From assembly GCA_022661535.1 (NCBI GenBank), contig JAKULF010000001.1, forward strand, positions 3,038,001 to 3,102,000: 64,000 nt of DNA. Reading direction: 5' to 3'. The notes below the pieces were generated by a model that was not told the DNA's origin, did not search any database, and saw nothing but the letters and a program-made list of their open reading frames with translations. Below are positions 1 to 12,183 of this stretch, piece after piece. This stretch comes from Eutypa lata (lineage: Eukaryota; Ascomycota; Sordariomycetes; Xylariales; Diatrypaceae). Position 1 is the first letter of the stretch, and every line of letters starts with the position of its first letter. The position numbers and the translations under genes are program-made.

Positions 1-3000
1 TAATAATTAATAACTTTTAATTAAAGTTTTTCGTTATTTTTAAAGTTAAAAATTCCGAACTTTATTTAGCTTTATATAATTAATAATATATCGATTAATA
101 ATATCGTAAGTTTTATATATAAAATTAAAAAATTTATTAATAAATAACAACTTAATTAAACTTTAAGCGTATATATACGAATAAAGTTATTAATATTACG
201 ATATAAATAAAGCTAATAATTAAATAATTAAATTACGAAAGTAAATATAAAAATTAAAAATTTAATTTTAATAAATTTATAATTTAATTTTTTAAATTTC
301 TTAAAGTTTTAAAAAAATTAATTATTCGTTAATATAAAAGAACGTATTAATAAATAAAGTACTTTAATAACGATTTATAATAATAATAAAAGGTTAAATA
401 TTAAAAGTATTTTAAAATATTATATATAATATTTAAAGCATAAAAATTAATATATAATTTAAGCTTATAATTAAATTAATATAAACTTTTTTAAATAATA
501 ATATAAACTTTATTTTTCGAAAGTTATTTAAAATTAATATTTATTTATATATTTTAATAAATACGTTTTAATAATTTTATAATTTTATATTATAAATTAT
601 TATTAATAATTTTTATATTTATAATCGTTTTAATATTTTAATTATTAATAATAATCGTAATTATAATTAAAATTTTTCTTAATTATTACGTTTAAAAAAA
701 AAAATATAACTTTTTACTTATAAATAAATTATAAAAACCTTTTTTTTTTTTTTTTTAAACGAAAAATTTTTATTATATAATAAAAGTTAATATAATTAAC
801 TTAATCTTTAAAAAACCTTTAACTTATTAAAATTTAAACTTAAAAACTATTATATATATAAAACGATTAAGTTATTAAAATTAATTAAAAGTTATTTTAT
901 AATTAAATCTTATATTATTATTATAATTTACTTTTAAATTATAACGCTTTTTTATATATATAAAAGTTTTATAAATTTATAAATTATAAGTTTATAAATT
1001 TATAAATTATAAGTTTATAAATTTATAAATTATAAATTTATAAATTTATAAATTATAAAATTATAAATTAATAAGTTTATAAATTTATAAATTATAAAGT
1101 TATAAATTTATAAATTTATAAGTTATAAATTTATAAATTTATAAGTTATAAAGTTATAAATTATAAGTTATAAAATTATAAATTTATAAATAATTTATAA
1201 ATTTAAAAAATAACTTATAAATTTAAAAAATAATTAATAAATTTATAAGTTTATAAATTTATAAAGTTAAATTTAAAAGAATTAAATATATAAATCGAAA
1301 AAGAAAATATATTTAATTAATTATAATTATAAATTATATATATATTTTTCGAAATAAATACATTTAATTAAAAGTTATTATAATAATAAATATATATTTT
1401 TAAAGTATTTATTACGTAATTAATTAATATTTAATAACGTAATTAAATTACGTAAATTAATAACGTAATTAAATAATTTAAACTTAATATAAAATAATCT
1501 TTAATTAAAATAATCGTAATGTTTAAAAATATACGTAAAATATAAATAAAAATTAAAATTAAAATTAAAAATTTTAAAATAATATATTTTTTATAAATTA
1601 AATATTATTATCGTTTATTTTATATATTAATATATTAATTTCGTTTATTAAATAATTATAAAAAGTTATTTTTAAACGTATAATTTAATATACGTATAAT
1701 ATAATAAAATTTAACGTTTATATTAATATTTATTTTTTTATTATTATAAAAAAATATATATTATTAATTTATATTAACGTATTATTAAATAAAAATTAAT
1801 ATTAATAAATTAATTTTTTTTAATATTTTTTTATTTATTAATTATAATATATTAATTAATTTAAAAAGAAATATATAAAACGAATTATTTTAATATTAAA
1901 AAGCTTTTTTTAAAAAAAATTAATATATAAATTATAATGCGTTTTTTTATATAAAACTTTTATTAATTATAATTTAAAATTTATTATTTAAATAAATAAT
2001 TTTTATAATAAATATTTTATATTATTTAATTTAATTTTATTATAAATAAATCGTTAAAATATAATATTTAAAATTAAATTAAATTTTAAAATAAATATTA
2101 ATATCGATTAAAATACTTTTTATTATTAAATTATCATTATTAATTAAATTAATATAATAAATATTATTTATTTAATTAATAATAATTTAATATTATTTAT
2201 TTAATATATTAATATATTAAATAATTTTAAAATAATATTATATTAAACGTATATTAAAAAATATAATTAATTAATAATATATATTTTTTAAATTGTTTTT
2301 AATATTTTAATAAATTTAAATTTATAAATAAATAAATACTATTTTATTAATTAATTATTAATAAATTTTTTAATTTTAAATTAATATATATAAATTTATA
2401 ATATAAATATTTATAATAATAATTTATTTTATTATAATTTTTTATTAAATAATAAATTTATTTTTTATTTAAAAAAAATAAAAATAATTAAAAAATTATA
2501 ATAATAAATTTAATTATAATAATAAAAATTTAAATTTATTAATAATTTAATACGTTTTAATATATTTATTAAAAAAAAATTTATTTTTATAATTTAAAAG
2601 TTTTTAATTTATATTATTTATAATATTATATATAATATATATAATATATAAAATAAAATATAAAATTTAAACGAATTTTTTTTAATAATAATATTAAATA
2701 TATTTTATTTTTATTTAAAATATTTAAAATTTAAAATTATTTTAAAATTATTTAATTATATTTTAAATTATTTATATATTTTTAATATAATTTAAATTAT
2801 AATTTATTAATTATTAACGAAATTAAATTTTAATAATAAATTTAAATTAATATATTATTTTATTTTATTAAAATCGTAAATTAATTATATCATTTTAAAA
2901 AATTTCGTTATTATATTTTTATACGAAAATAATATATTTATTATTATAATAATAATATAAATTTAATTAATTATATTTTTATTTATAAATTAAATAATAA

Positions 3001-3870
3001 ATAATATATTTTTATTATTTTAATATTAATAAAAACTTTCGATAAAATAAACGATTTTTTACGTTTATATAAAATATAATATTATTATAATTTATTTATT
3101 TTCGTTAATATTAATACGATTTAATTTAATAAATTTATATTATTAAAATTAACGATAATATTATTATTTAAATTAATTAATAAATTAAATAATTTTAAAT
3201 ATATTTATAATAATTTTATAATTTTAAATAAATATTTAAAATTAAAATATTAATTTATAAAATAATTTTTATTTAAAAAAAATAATAAATTATAAAAGTT
3301 AATATTATTTTATATATTTAATTATATATAAGCTTTAAAATTATATATAAAAAAATATATAATTATTAATAATATATATAATTTTTATATTAAAAATATA
3401 TATATAATATTTAATAATTATTTATATATAATTTTTAATATTTTAATTTTTATATTTTAATATTAAAAATTAAAATATAAATATAATAATATTTTTATTA
3501 AATATAAAAAGTTAATATATATAATTAAATTAATTTTTAATATAAATTTTTATTAAATAATATAAAAAAAAATAAAATTATAAAAGTTTTAAAATAATAA
3601 ATAATTTTTTTATATTATTATTAAAATTAAAAATAATAAAATTAAAAAAAATAATAAAAAAAAATAATAATAAATAATATTAAAAATATAATTTATAAAT
3701 TATAATATTATAACGAATATAATAATATTATAATATTATAATTTTTAATAATTTTAATAATTAATATATATAAATTTAATATATTTTATAAATATTTAAT
3801 AATTATGTTTTATAATAATATTTAATATTTTATAACGTAATTTAATAAATGTTTAATAAATTATTATAAT
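1..3870. repeat. RIP-degraded AT-rich island
   Basis: Almost pure A/T for nearly 4 kb with no usable reading frame. The few remaining C and G bases sit mainly in CG, CTT/AAG and ACG contexts, while CA and TG dinucleotides are rare. That is the footprint of C-to-T change at CpA, i.e. repeat-induced point mutation of transposon copies. The original element type cannot be recognised. Composition returns to normal near 3870. A mitochondrial insert is an alternative, but the CpA depletion argues for RIP. Confidence 0.85.
965..1270. repeat. AT minisatellite inside the RIP island
   Basis: Irregular tandem array of a roughly 8-16 bp unit of the type TTTATAAATTTATAAG. The same unit recurs in the second AT island at about 5045-5260, so both islands probably derive from one repeat family or share one satellite. 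Confidence 0.75.
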
Positions 3871-4500
3871 AATTATTATAAGGCTTATTTTATAAGGCTT
3901 GGCGTCTTAGTAAAGGTTGGCATTTCAGCAAGACTTAATATCCTTGTATAAAGGTTAGTACTTATTTATACTTTATAAACAAAGCGTAACTTGTTAATTT
4001 ACAAGCCTTGTGCAAGCCTTGTAAGCCGCCTAGCACTTCCGTTAAGGTACTTTAACACCAAGTTGTTCCACCACTTCACTGTATCACTTTAGCTTCTATG
4101 TAGTGACCATTATTCAGTGCGAGGCGTTAAAGATGACGACATTGACTTGTTCCTAACATAAAATCATGCTACACATCTGCACACTAACCAATGCCGATTG
4201 CCGGTCTAGACCCACAACTTTCATCAAACATCACACGCTATCCTAAATAGAACGTGCCGAATTGAAATGATTTGATTGAAGTTCGCTACACCAGACGCGA
4301 CTGCAGTGTCCCAGTTTGTTAGTTTGTATATAAATAGATCTGCCCGGATTTATTTGATTCTAATATTAAGTAGTTTAGTTTAGTGTTACTTAAACCTGCT
4401 TGATTGAAATACCAGACTGTAAACCTAGGGAGGTTAGGTAAGTAGTTACTTATGTGGATAAGGAGGGTTTTAAAATATCATGTTATAATGCTTGCCGTAA
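3871..4500. other. Normal-composition segment between two AT islands
   Basis: About 630 bp of ordinary base composition embedded between RIP-degraded blocks. No reading frame longer than about 60 codons and no recognisable gene. Both edges switch abruptly to AT-only sequence. It may be host sequence between two element insertions or an unmutated internal part of a repeat. Confidence 0.5.
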
Positions 4501-5340
4501 TGATATTTAAAGCTTAAAATAATATAATTCGAAAATAATTATTCTTTAAATTTAAAAAAATAATTACGATTAAAAGATATTATAATTATAATAAATTATT
4601 TATTTTATTTAATAATTTCGATATATTTAATATAATAACGATATTAATATATTAAAATTAATTTTATATAATTTTTAAATTATAATAATAATTAAAATAA
4701 ATAAAATTAAAAAAAAAATATAATTATATTTATTTAAATAAATAAATTTATAAATTTATATAATATTTTATTTATATATAATATTTTATTTATATATTAT
4801 ATTTAAAATATTTATTTATTAAAAATTATTATTTTTAATTATAAAATTATTATTATATATAAAATTTAAATTTTATATTTTTAATTAAATAAATTATAAT
4901 AAATATATTAAATTTATAATTTAATTATTAAATTATATTATTTTTATTTAAAATATTTAAATAAAAACTTAAATTTTTATTATTTTTTATAAAATTAAAT
5001 TCGTTATATTATATATTTTTTTTTTTTTAAATAATTTAATAATTTAAGTTTATAAGTTTATAAATTTATAAATTTATAAATTATAAGTTTATAAATTTAT
5101 AAGTTTATAAATTTATAAGTTTATAAATTTATAAATTTATAAGTTTATAAGTTTATAAATTTATAAATTTATAAAATATAAGTTTATAAATAAATTTATA
5201 AATAAATTTATAAAATATAAATTTATAAAATATAAATTTATAAATAAATTTATAAATAAGTTTTTTATAATAATTATTAAGTTTTATAATAATTATTAAA
5301 ACTTATAATAATTATGTAAATATTATTATAATTATATAAC
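4500..5340. repeat. Second RIP-degraded AT-rich island
   Basis: Same A/T-only composition and lack of CpA/TpG as the block at the window start. It contains the same TTTATAAA-type minisatellite in its right half. No coding capacity. Confidence 0.8.
5045..5260. repeat. AT minisatellite, second array
   Basis: Tandem TTTATAAATTTATAAG-type units, matching the array at 965-1270. Confidence 0.7.
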
Positions 5341-5402
5341 AAAAGGATATTATATGCATAAAACTAGCTAGTATATTATGCTTATGTGTATAATATCCTT
5401 AT
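5341..5402. repeat. 60-bp imperfect palindrome at AT-island edge
   Basis: AAGGATATTATATGCATA on the left mirrors a right arm ending in TATAATATCCTT, around a perfect ACTAGCTAGT centre. It lies exactly where composition returns to normal, so it could be the end of the mutated element or a cruciform-forming site. Confidence 0.6.
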
Positions 5403-5900
5403 ATCAAAGGACGATTATATCGGCTTAGTTGAGCTGGCTACTTCAGGCATTATCGACTGGCAGAAATCCATTATTATGCATTTAGCTTAACTGTCGTTGT
5501 AATGCATTCACCTAGTAATTATTATGCAATCATGTCGCAAGCATTGTACAGATTTATAACCATTTCTGGACCTGCAACCCTTGAGCAATGATGTTCTAAA
5601 ACCCCCCCCACCCGCATAGGTAATTACCTAAGGAAATGCAATTTTAGGTTCCAAGCCCGCAAGCTTTTGGTGTCTCTTCAACTCTAGTGTCAACGTCATT
5701 GGCCGACACTATAAACAACAATCTTGCATTCCAACGGACAGTGAACTCTAAGGATCTTAACATTCATGACATCTTTGCTGTACTAAACACTTCATATCGT
5801 GGAAAATATCGCCACTTGCGTTTCGGCTAGCTGCAATCTTCCAGTTCCAGTATAATATCCCAGTTCCCCTATTCATTTGGCGAAGTCTTACGATTGATTG
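5403..5900 (+). other. Upstream region of PNS1
   Basis: About 500 bp of ordinary sequence between the palindrome and the PNS1 start. It holds a run of eight C residues (about 5603-5610). No clear TATA box or other named site is visible. Confidence 0.4.
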
Positions 5901-7685
5901 ATGGCGAATTACCAACCCCAAGGCGAGGCAGCCTCTTATTATCAAGAAAACAGCAATTATCAGCAGCAACCTCAACAAGGCGGCCAGCAATACGGCCAAC
6001 CTCAATATGCACAACCCCAGTATGGACAGCCTGGACCTCCACCTCCCAACAACGGGTATGGCAATGGTTACGGCGAGAAGCCCATGTTCGATCAGGTGTT
6101 CAAGGTCGAGAAGCCGAAGTGGAATGACCTCTGGGCTGGGATTCTGTTCTTAATCGTGTTCTTTGGGTTCGTCGCCGTGTCCGGGATTGCCCTCGAAGGC
6201 TACTCCGCAACGAGGAGCTCCAATGGTAATGGAATCTACGGTGGCGCCCAGAGTGTCGGCCTCAACACCAACACCATCGTGCTATTCATGTTCGTCCTCT
6301 GTGTCGCCATTGTCTTCAGCTACGTGTACGTACTTCTAGCCAGGCTATTTCCGAAGCAGTTCATCTGGGTCACCGGCATCCTCAACATCATCTTTGGGCT
6401 TGGAACCGCAATCTACATGCTCACGCAGCACTACTGGAGTGGGGGCATCGTCTTCCTCATTTTCTCCGTATTCCTCATTTTCGCCTTCATCTCGTGGATA
6501 CCCCGCATCCCGTTCAGCGCTCTCATGCTAAAGACGGCCATCGATGTGGCGAAGAGCTACGGCCATGTCTATCTAGTCAGCGCGCTGGGTGGGTTGCTGG
6601 CGACTGCTTTGGCAGCGTGGTATTCTATCACCTTCGTCGCCGTCTACGTGAAATACTCACCGGGCCAAAACTCGGCCTGCTCTGAAGGAGCCGGTGGCTG
6701 TTCAAGCGCAAAGGTCACGGGACTGTTGGTGTTTATCACGTTCGCAATGTATTGGATCTCGGAATGGCTGAAGAACACCATCCACACGACCATATCCGGA
6801 GTGTACGGTTCTTGGTATTTCCACCCCCACAACCCGCCTCAAGGCGCGACCCGGGGAGCACTCAAACGATCTCTCACGAATAGCTTCGGCTCTATTTGCC
6901 TGGGCTCCCTGATTGTGGCGATCATCAATTTATTACGTCAGATATGCTCGGTTGCACGGCGTAACGAAGCATCCCAGGGTGACATGATTGTGAGTCTGTC
7001 GTTCTATGCTCTGTAGTCTTCCGGTGTCATGGAAGAAGAGGTCTCTAACGTCCTTGTGGATCACGACTAACATTGACTACAGGGTTATATTGTTGCTCTT
7101 GTCCTTGGCTGCATCCTTGCTATCCTCGAATGGGTTATCGAATTCATTAACCGATATGCATTTTCTTACATTGCATTATACGGCAAGTCGTACATCGCTG
7201 CAGCGAAGGATACTTGGAAGTAAGTGCCGAGCCATTCACACTAGCATTAGCTACAGCCTAACACTTTACAGGATGATCAAGCAGCGTGGCATCGATGCCC
7301 TCATCAACGAATGTCTCATCGGTCCTGTCCTAGGATTTGGTGGCACGTTTGTGGGATACGCCTGCGGCCTCCTTGCGTACCTCTACGTTCGGTTCACCCA
7401 CCCAGCATACAATGCCGACGGAAGTTATACACCGGTGATCGTTGCATTCGCGTTTCTGTAAGTTCAAGGCCAGGACAACCTACATAGTGCCCACTCGCTG
7501 ATTCATTGTTCTATAGCATTGGACTGCAAATTTGCAACATCTTCACGACGCCGATCAGCTCCGGCATCGATACGATTTTCGTCGCGTCAGCCTGGGAACC
7601 TCAAGCCTTGATGCAAAACCACCCCGAGCTGTACGCCGCGATGGTCCAGGTGTACCCTCAAGTCCAGGTCGCGATTCACGCATAA
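5901..7685 (+). CDS. PNS1: Choline transporter-like protein Pns1
   Basis: Four exons (5901-6989, 7083-7219, 7272-7457, 7517-7685) give 526 residues. All introns are GT-AG and the phases agree. Residues 1-60 are a Gln/Tyr/Pro-rich cytosolic tail. The first membrane segment is about 78-98, and many hydrophobic segments follow, as in the CTL/SLC44 family of about ten-helix plasma-membrane proteins. The segment from NRYAFSYIALYGKSYIAA through IKQRGIDALINECLIGP is the family signature and spans the exon 2/3 join. Fungal Pns1 is named for likeness to choline transporters; its transported substrate is uncertain. The start is the ATG at 5901; no better upstream ATG is in frame. It stands alone beside the AT island and is structurally intact. 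Confidence 0.95.
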
Positions 7686-9189
7686 TTCGTGATGAGCAAT
7701 CAATCATTCTCTGGAGGTAAACGACTAGACCACTGTTTATGCTCTAGTCGTGTTTATTGCTTTTCTATCACGGTTTGTTTAGCCCCACAGCCGTATAAGG
7801 GTTGGCTTCTATGGGTAGTAAGTCATCAGTTTCGCCTTCGCCATGGAATATTCTCATGCTTGTACGCAATACTCTTGAGGGGTGGTATATAGCTTGTAAT
7901 AAGTATTAACGTCTTACGTTTTTTTAATTAATAATTTCAACCCTATTCATGTTCACTGATAGCCCCTTTGGAGTCTCCCCTCTGATATGACTATAAGCAC
8001 GTACATAATCACCATCATCATAAAAGCCATAAAAGGTTCAGTGATGAAATTAATAGACGAATGGCAGTAGTAAACATTAGTAACAGCACACCCGAAGTAT
8101 ATCTCAGGAGGAAAATGGGGACAAAAACTCGATGAAATTCGATGTCCTCAAGCAAACCCCCTGCCAATAGTCAACTTGATGCCTGTAGATTGTTCTACCC
8201 CTTTCCATCTCATGCTGGAGGGTCCAATTATATCTTCTCCTACTTAATTTACACAAAATCAAGTAAATAAGCTCCTCCCCATTGTACAGGTACGAAAGTT
8301 TGTGCAAAAATGATTCAAAATATGCGCTTATATAAAGTTCAAAACAACGGTTAGCGTAACGCCTAAGCTAGCTAGGCAACCAATGTTTTATATTAGCCTG
8401 TGTGCTCTGTTTCTATAGTTCAGTGGTAGGTGTTTATCTTCGGAGACCGCTAGAAGTTCTAGATCTAACAGATACGGATATAGGTGGCCATTGAAACCAC
8501 CTGTTGTTGGTAGTGTTGATGTATTATGATGAGAGACAAGAAATTACAAAGGGTTCAGCTAAAAATATGAACTAATAAGTCATGGTCATACCCTTTACTA
8601 TACTGAAAGGGAAATATCATTATCAATGAACGGTGTTTAGCCTTTTGATAATGTTATGTACTGTTAGTATTACAAATGTTAGCCGAAGGATTTCTTTTGG
8701 GGGGCAGTTAGAATCATCCCATAGATACAACCCAGATATCATAAACTTCCTGGCTGAAGTGTGCTGTACTTTCCAAAAGTAATGGATGTTTAGGCTGGTT
8801 TAGACGTCTTTAGTCCAACGGTGGTGGAATATGTTCCTTTCTAATAGAATTCGACCTCTGACTAGGCTGCCATAAGGTTAACAGAAAAGCCGTGCTGTCG
8901 ATCTTGTGTTCAAAGCCACAGGGTGTTAGTTCAAAGCAAAGGAATATAACTTTAGAGTTTAACGATATTTATGGTTAATAGCTTTAGTTACCTATGCTAC
9001 TTACTTTTTTCTTTTTGGCTATATAAGACCTACTGTTCCCGCACTGCTCACAATTTTCTCCATCTCTTGACTTTATTCGTTTCCACTAAAACAGACACCA
9101 ACTATCCTGTCTTATCAATCGCAATACGAGCCCCGGCTATTATATACGTCTATCTTACCCATCGTTATTGAGTTACGCAGTCTCTCACC
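7686..9189. other. Intergenic region with a tRNA-like relic
   Basis: 1.5 kb without a supported gene. It holds the tRNA-like segment at 8407-8471. Short open frames here lack family resemblance and splice logic. Confidence 0.5.
8407..8471 (+). other. tRNA-like relic or SINE head (tentative)
   Basis: TAGTTCAGTGG at about 8415-8425 fits the pol III box A consensus TRGYNNAGTGG. AGTTCTAGATC about 40 bases downstream is a degraded box B. CTGTT at 8407 can pair with AACAG at 8467, like an acceptor stem. The segment is too short and diverged for a working tRNA, so it may be a RIP-damaged tRNA copy or the head of a SINE. Confidence 0.25.
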
Positions 9190-9705
9190 ATGCACTTCTC
9201 ATTATCACTCATCATTGGAGCGCTCCTGGTCGTCTCCGGAATGGCCATAGCCTTACCTAAATTGAGGCACAATCGACCTAAATTGATCCACCACGACACA
9301 ACCCCCGACGGTGAAATCCCACTCACAGAATGGGGCTGCACGGGCCACCAACTGGACGAGTGCGCCGTCCAAGAAGCCAAGGGGTACCTCGTCGAGTACG
9401 GGAAGAAGTTTTCCGTCCCGAGGCGGACCCTGAAGTACTGGCACAACGAAAACCGCACCGCGAGCTGGTGGATCTGCAACTGCAAGCTGGCCAAGGGGGA
9501 CCCCCTCGTCGCGGACGAGTTCGAGCAGGTCCTGGACATCCTCGAGGACAAGTGCGGCGGCAGGTATCGGAGCGGGTGGGTCTGGTCGAAGGAGTGGAAG
9601 AAGACTATCAACGTCGGGCTGGCGACGGACCCTGAAGGGGAGGGTGCGTTAACTGCGTGTCCGAGTGGATGTTTTGAAGCAGGGAATGAAAATAATGATA
9701 CATGA
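9190..9705 (+). CDS. Small secreted cysteine-containing protein
   Basis: Single exon, 171 residues. Residues 1-22 form a typical signal peptide (hydrophobic core LSLIIGALLVVSGMAIA with small residues before the cut). The mature part has seven cysteines in pairs and singles (GC, EC, ICNC, KC, ACPSGC) and Trp-rich stretches around WWICNC. I do not recognise the family. Small size, signal peptide and cysteines fit a secreted effector-like or extracellular protein. A TATATAAG box lies about 170 bp upstream. The odd cysteine count means at least one is unpaired. It neighbours a second secreted Cys-rich gene 1 kb downstream, but their sequences are not clearly related. Confidence 0.7.
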   Translation: MHFSLSLIIGALLVVSGMAIALPKLRHNRPKLIHHDTTPDGEIPLTEWGCTGHQLDECAVQEAKGYLVEYGKKFSVPRRTLKYWHNENRTASWWICNCKLAKGDPLVADEFEQVLDILEDKCGGRYRSGWVWSKEWKKTINVGLATDPEGEGALTACPSGCFEAGNENNDT

Positions 9706-10761
9706 TAAGGGGGGTTTTGTGAAAATTGTTGTATTCCGATAGTGGAAGAATCATAGGAGGGAGAGCTTCGGCCCATAATGGATGGAAGGCGTATTGTTAT
9801 GTCAAATCATGTTTTGTATACTCACTACGTCAGTCGCCTTTATAAACCAACATAAACTACAATAGATAGTTACGTCTTTGAATGGTAAAATGTAGCTAGA
9901 GTTGCTTATGTCTCTTAATGTATTGATGAAATATGAATAACCAAGGTTATTGCAGGTATCCTAACCTCATATTGCCCCTTACCTTCTATTTCACTCGGCA
10001 TGAACGCAACTAGTACGTAGAGGTCAATCTGTATCAACACTACATGGTACCTATAGAAAACCTTTACCTATTGTGCTTAACAGTACACCTAGTAATTAGT
10101 GTCTATAGGCTATGCTAAGAGTACCATTGTTCCAATTCGAACGAACACTAGAAATGCAGTAGACGCCCCGGTCGTAACAAATAATGGGAAGAAAGAAATG
10201 AATTCACTCTATGGTGTTTTTCATGATATCTCGCTGTGACGTAAGACACGTGCCTATAGGGCTCGGAAATCATGTACCTGCCTCAGGAATCCAAGGGCTT
10301 ATCAGCACTGAATACATAGGTACTAACATGGAGCCTCAGGTTCCATATGTTCCTCCTAAGGAACCAACGGCTTATCAGAACTGAATACATACATAGGTAC
10401 TGACATGCAGCCTCAGGTCCATATGTTCCTCCTAAGGAATCAAATAGCTTTAAGAACCACTGTGATTGGTTGTTCACCGGAAATTAACTGACCGATAGGA
10501 CACTGCAGTATCAGTCATTCATTTACCTGGTACATATGTTTACCTAGCTTTTAGTCTGGCTGATTTGCACATCAACCTCATTCACTTCACTTTGCCTTCA
10601 TACCTGTCTACCTACCTACTCACTTACCTACACATGGTAACGTGAATTATAGTCCCTTCTATTGCTAGCCCAACTTCGCAACACGCCCAGCACTTGATTA
10701 TTGATAGTAATCTGACCCGACCACAAAGCTGCACTCGTCGTCTCGACGATTCATCGCAGAT
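9706..10761. other. Intergenic region with a tandem duplication
   Basis: About 1 kb without a gene. The notable content is the 73-76 bp tandem dimer at 10291-10439. The rest is ordinary sequence with CCTA-type microsatellite near 10610. Confidence 0.5.
10291..10439. repeat. Tandem dimer of a 73-76 bp unit
   Basis: Unit 1 (10291-10363) and unit 2 (10364-10439) both run from CCAA-GGCTTATCAG to TTCCTCCTAAGGAA with a few substitutions and small indels (ACATA gained in unit 2). A degraded start of a third unit may follow. Confidence 0.85.
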
Positions 10762-11723
10762 ATGCGTTCCTTCATGATGCCTTTCATCATGTTTGCTCTC
10801 CTCTCCCTGCTGCAGCTATCATTTGCTACAGCCCATGCTGACCTGAGCAACAACACCTCCTTCACTCGCGCGACGGACGCGAGTGGCTTGATTCCTAGCG
10901 GTAATGCTACCCACGATGGGCTGCGTCATGACTTGAGACGCCAGGTCGAAGGGCTTGGATGTGATGTTGCCAAGAACTTTCAACCCTACATCTTCATGGA
11001 GTGTACCGAGTGGTGTGATCAGAAGGATTATGGCAAGAACAACATTCTACGCTACCATGTGTAAGTCATGATACTTTGCTTGGACTTCTCTATCTTGATT
11101 TTCTGTACTATACTATCCAACCAAACCCCTTCTATTTTTATATATTTTTAAATTTCTTTTCTGGGCAATTAGCTACCCATTACCTGATCATGTTGGATAC
11201 ATACTGATTTACCGAGGACAGGAGATTGACTGGCATACCTGTGGATTACAAAGATTGGTGCGATTTTCTCCACATGGCGGTTGACCTCGAATGCGGCTGG
11301 ACACGCCCGTTCTGGCAATGCAACTACTCGGGCCAGGACAGCCGCGCCCCTCTCGACCCCAAGCTCGGTGTCTACTTCGTCAACCAGTGGACTAAGGAAA
11401 TCCAGTACGCCGACGGCGTCAACATGAGGTTCGACTGGTGGGGATGGTGGGAGCCGCGCGATGCCATGCACGACTGTGTCGCAGGAGCTATGCGATTAGC
11501 AACCTGCAGAGACGTCAAATTCGTCAACGGCCGTCACTGTATACCCGTCCTCCATTCCGAACCCGATGGCTCGGTGAGTTTTTGCTATCTTCCGTCACGA
11601 CGTTCGTCTGGGTTTCCAAGTTGTATAGGCTAACTTTCACTACTCCAGAGCGAGTTTCACAACGAACCGGTGGCCCCTGATCACTGTCACTGGGCAAGTG
11701 AGGTTCCAGCGGACTCACAGTAG
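10762..11723 (+). CDS. Secreted cysteine-rich protein, unknown family
   Basis: Three exons (10762-11060, 11222-11573, 11649-11723) give 241 residues with matching phases (GT|G at join 1, codon boundary at join 2). Residues 1-26 are a signal peptide. The mature protein has about eleven cysteines, is rich in Trp (WWGWWEP) and has N-glycosylation sequons (NNTS, NAT, NYS). I do not recognise the fold. Secretion, cysteine content and position near RIP-affected DNA fit a candidate effector or apoplastic protein, which is inference. The last exon is only 75 nt. A read-through of intron 2 would instead end after SFCYLPSRRSSGFPSCIG, so the C-terminus needs transcript support. Confidence 0.7.
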
Positions 11724-12183
11724 ATAGTTGGATGGATTAAGGCACTCACTCCTAACTGCAGCTAGGTGGTGGTGCAATGGAATTTCAACTGGAGAAGATG
11801 GTTCTGCTGGTTGATATCAATGTTGCCCGACAATCTTATATATAATAATTTTATATATAAGTGGTCATCAGTAACAGCGAGGTGGTATGCACTTTAAATC
11901 CATTTGTATGTAGTAGCAATCAATGGAGAATGAAGTTGGCCCACTGAACATGTCGAGATCTGATTTGTGGAATTGTTTATGCATGGCCTTAAGCAGGTGT
12001 CTAAATCTGGTTTAGCTTATCTTTTTAAACGCGTCTCCAGCGCGACTGTGACAATAGCCCACTATCCGCCCACTATCATGCAGAGAAACCAATGCATTCC
12101 CCAGCATCTTAACCAACCTTGGAACCCAGACAACTGCCAAACCTGCCGGAACAGGTAATAAAACTCATATACGTAGCGAGACG
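11724..12183. other. Intergenic region
   Basis: 460 bp between the secreted-protein gene and the SNF2 gene. It contains a short AT stretch near 11840 and no supported gene. Confidence 0.4.

Noticed and set aside
1..3870. AT-rich block as a mitochondrial insertion
   Set aside because: No mitochondrial gene fragments and strong CpA depletion, which fits RIP better.
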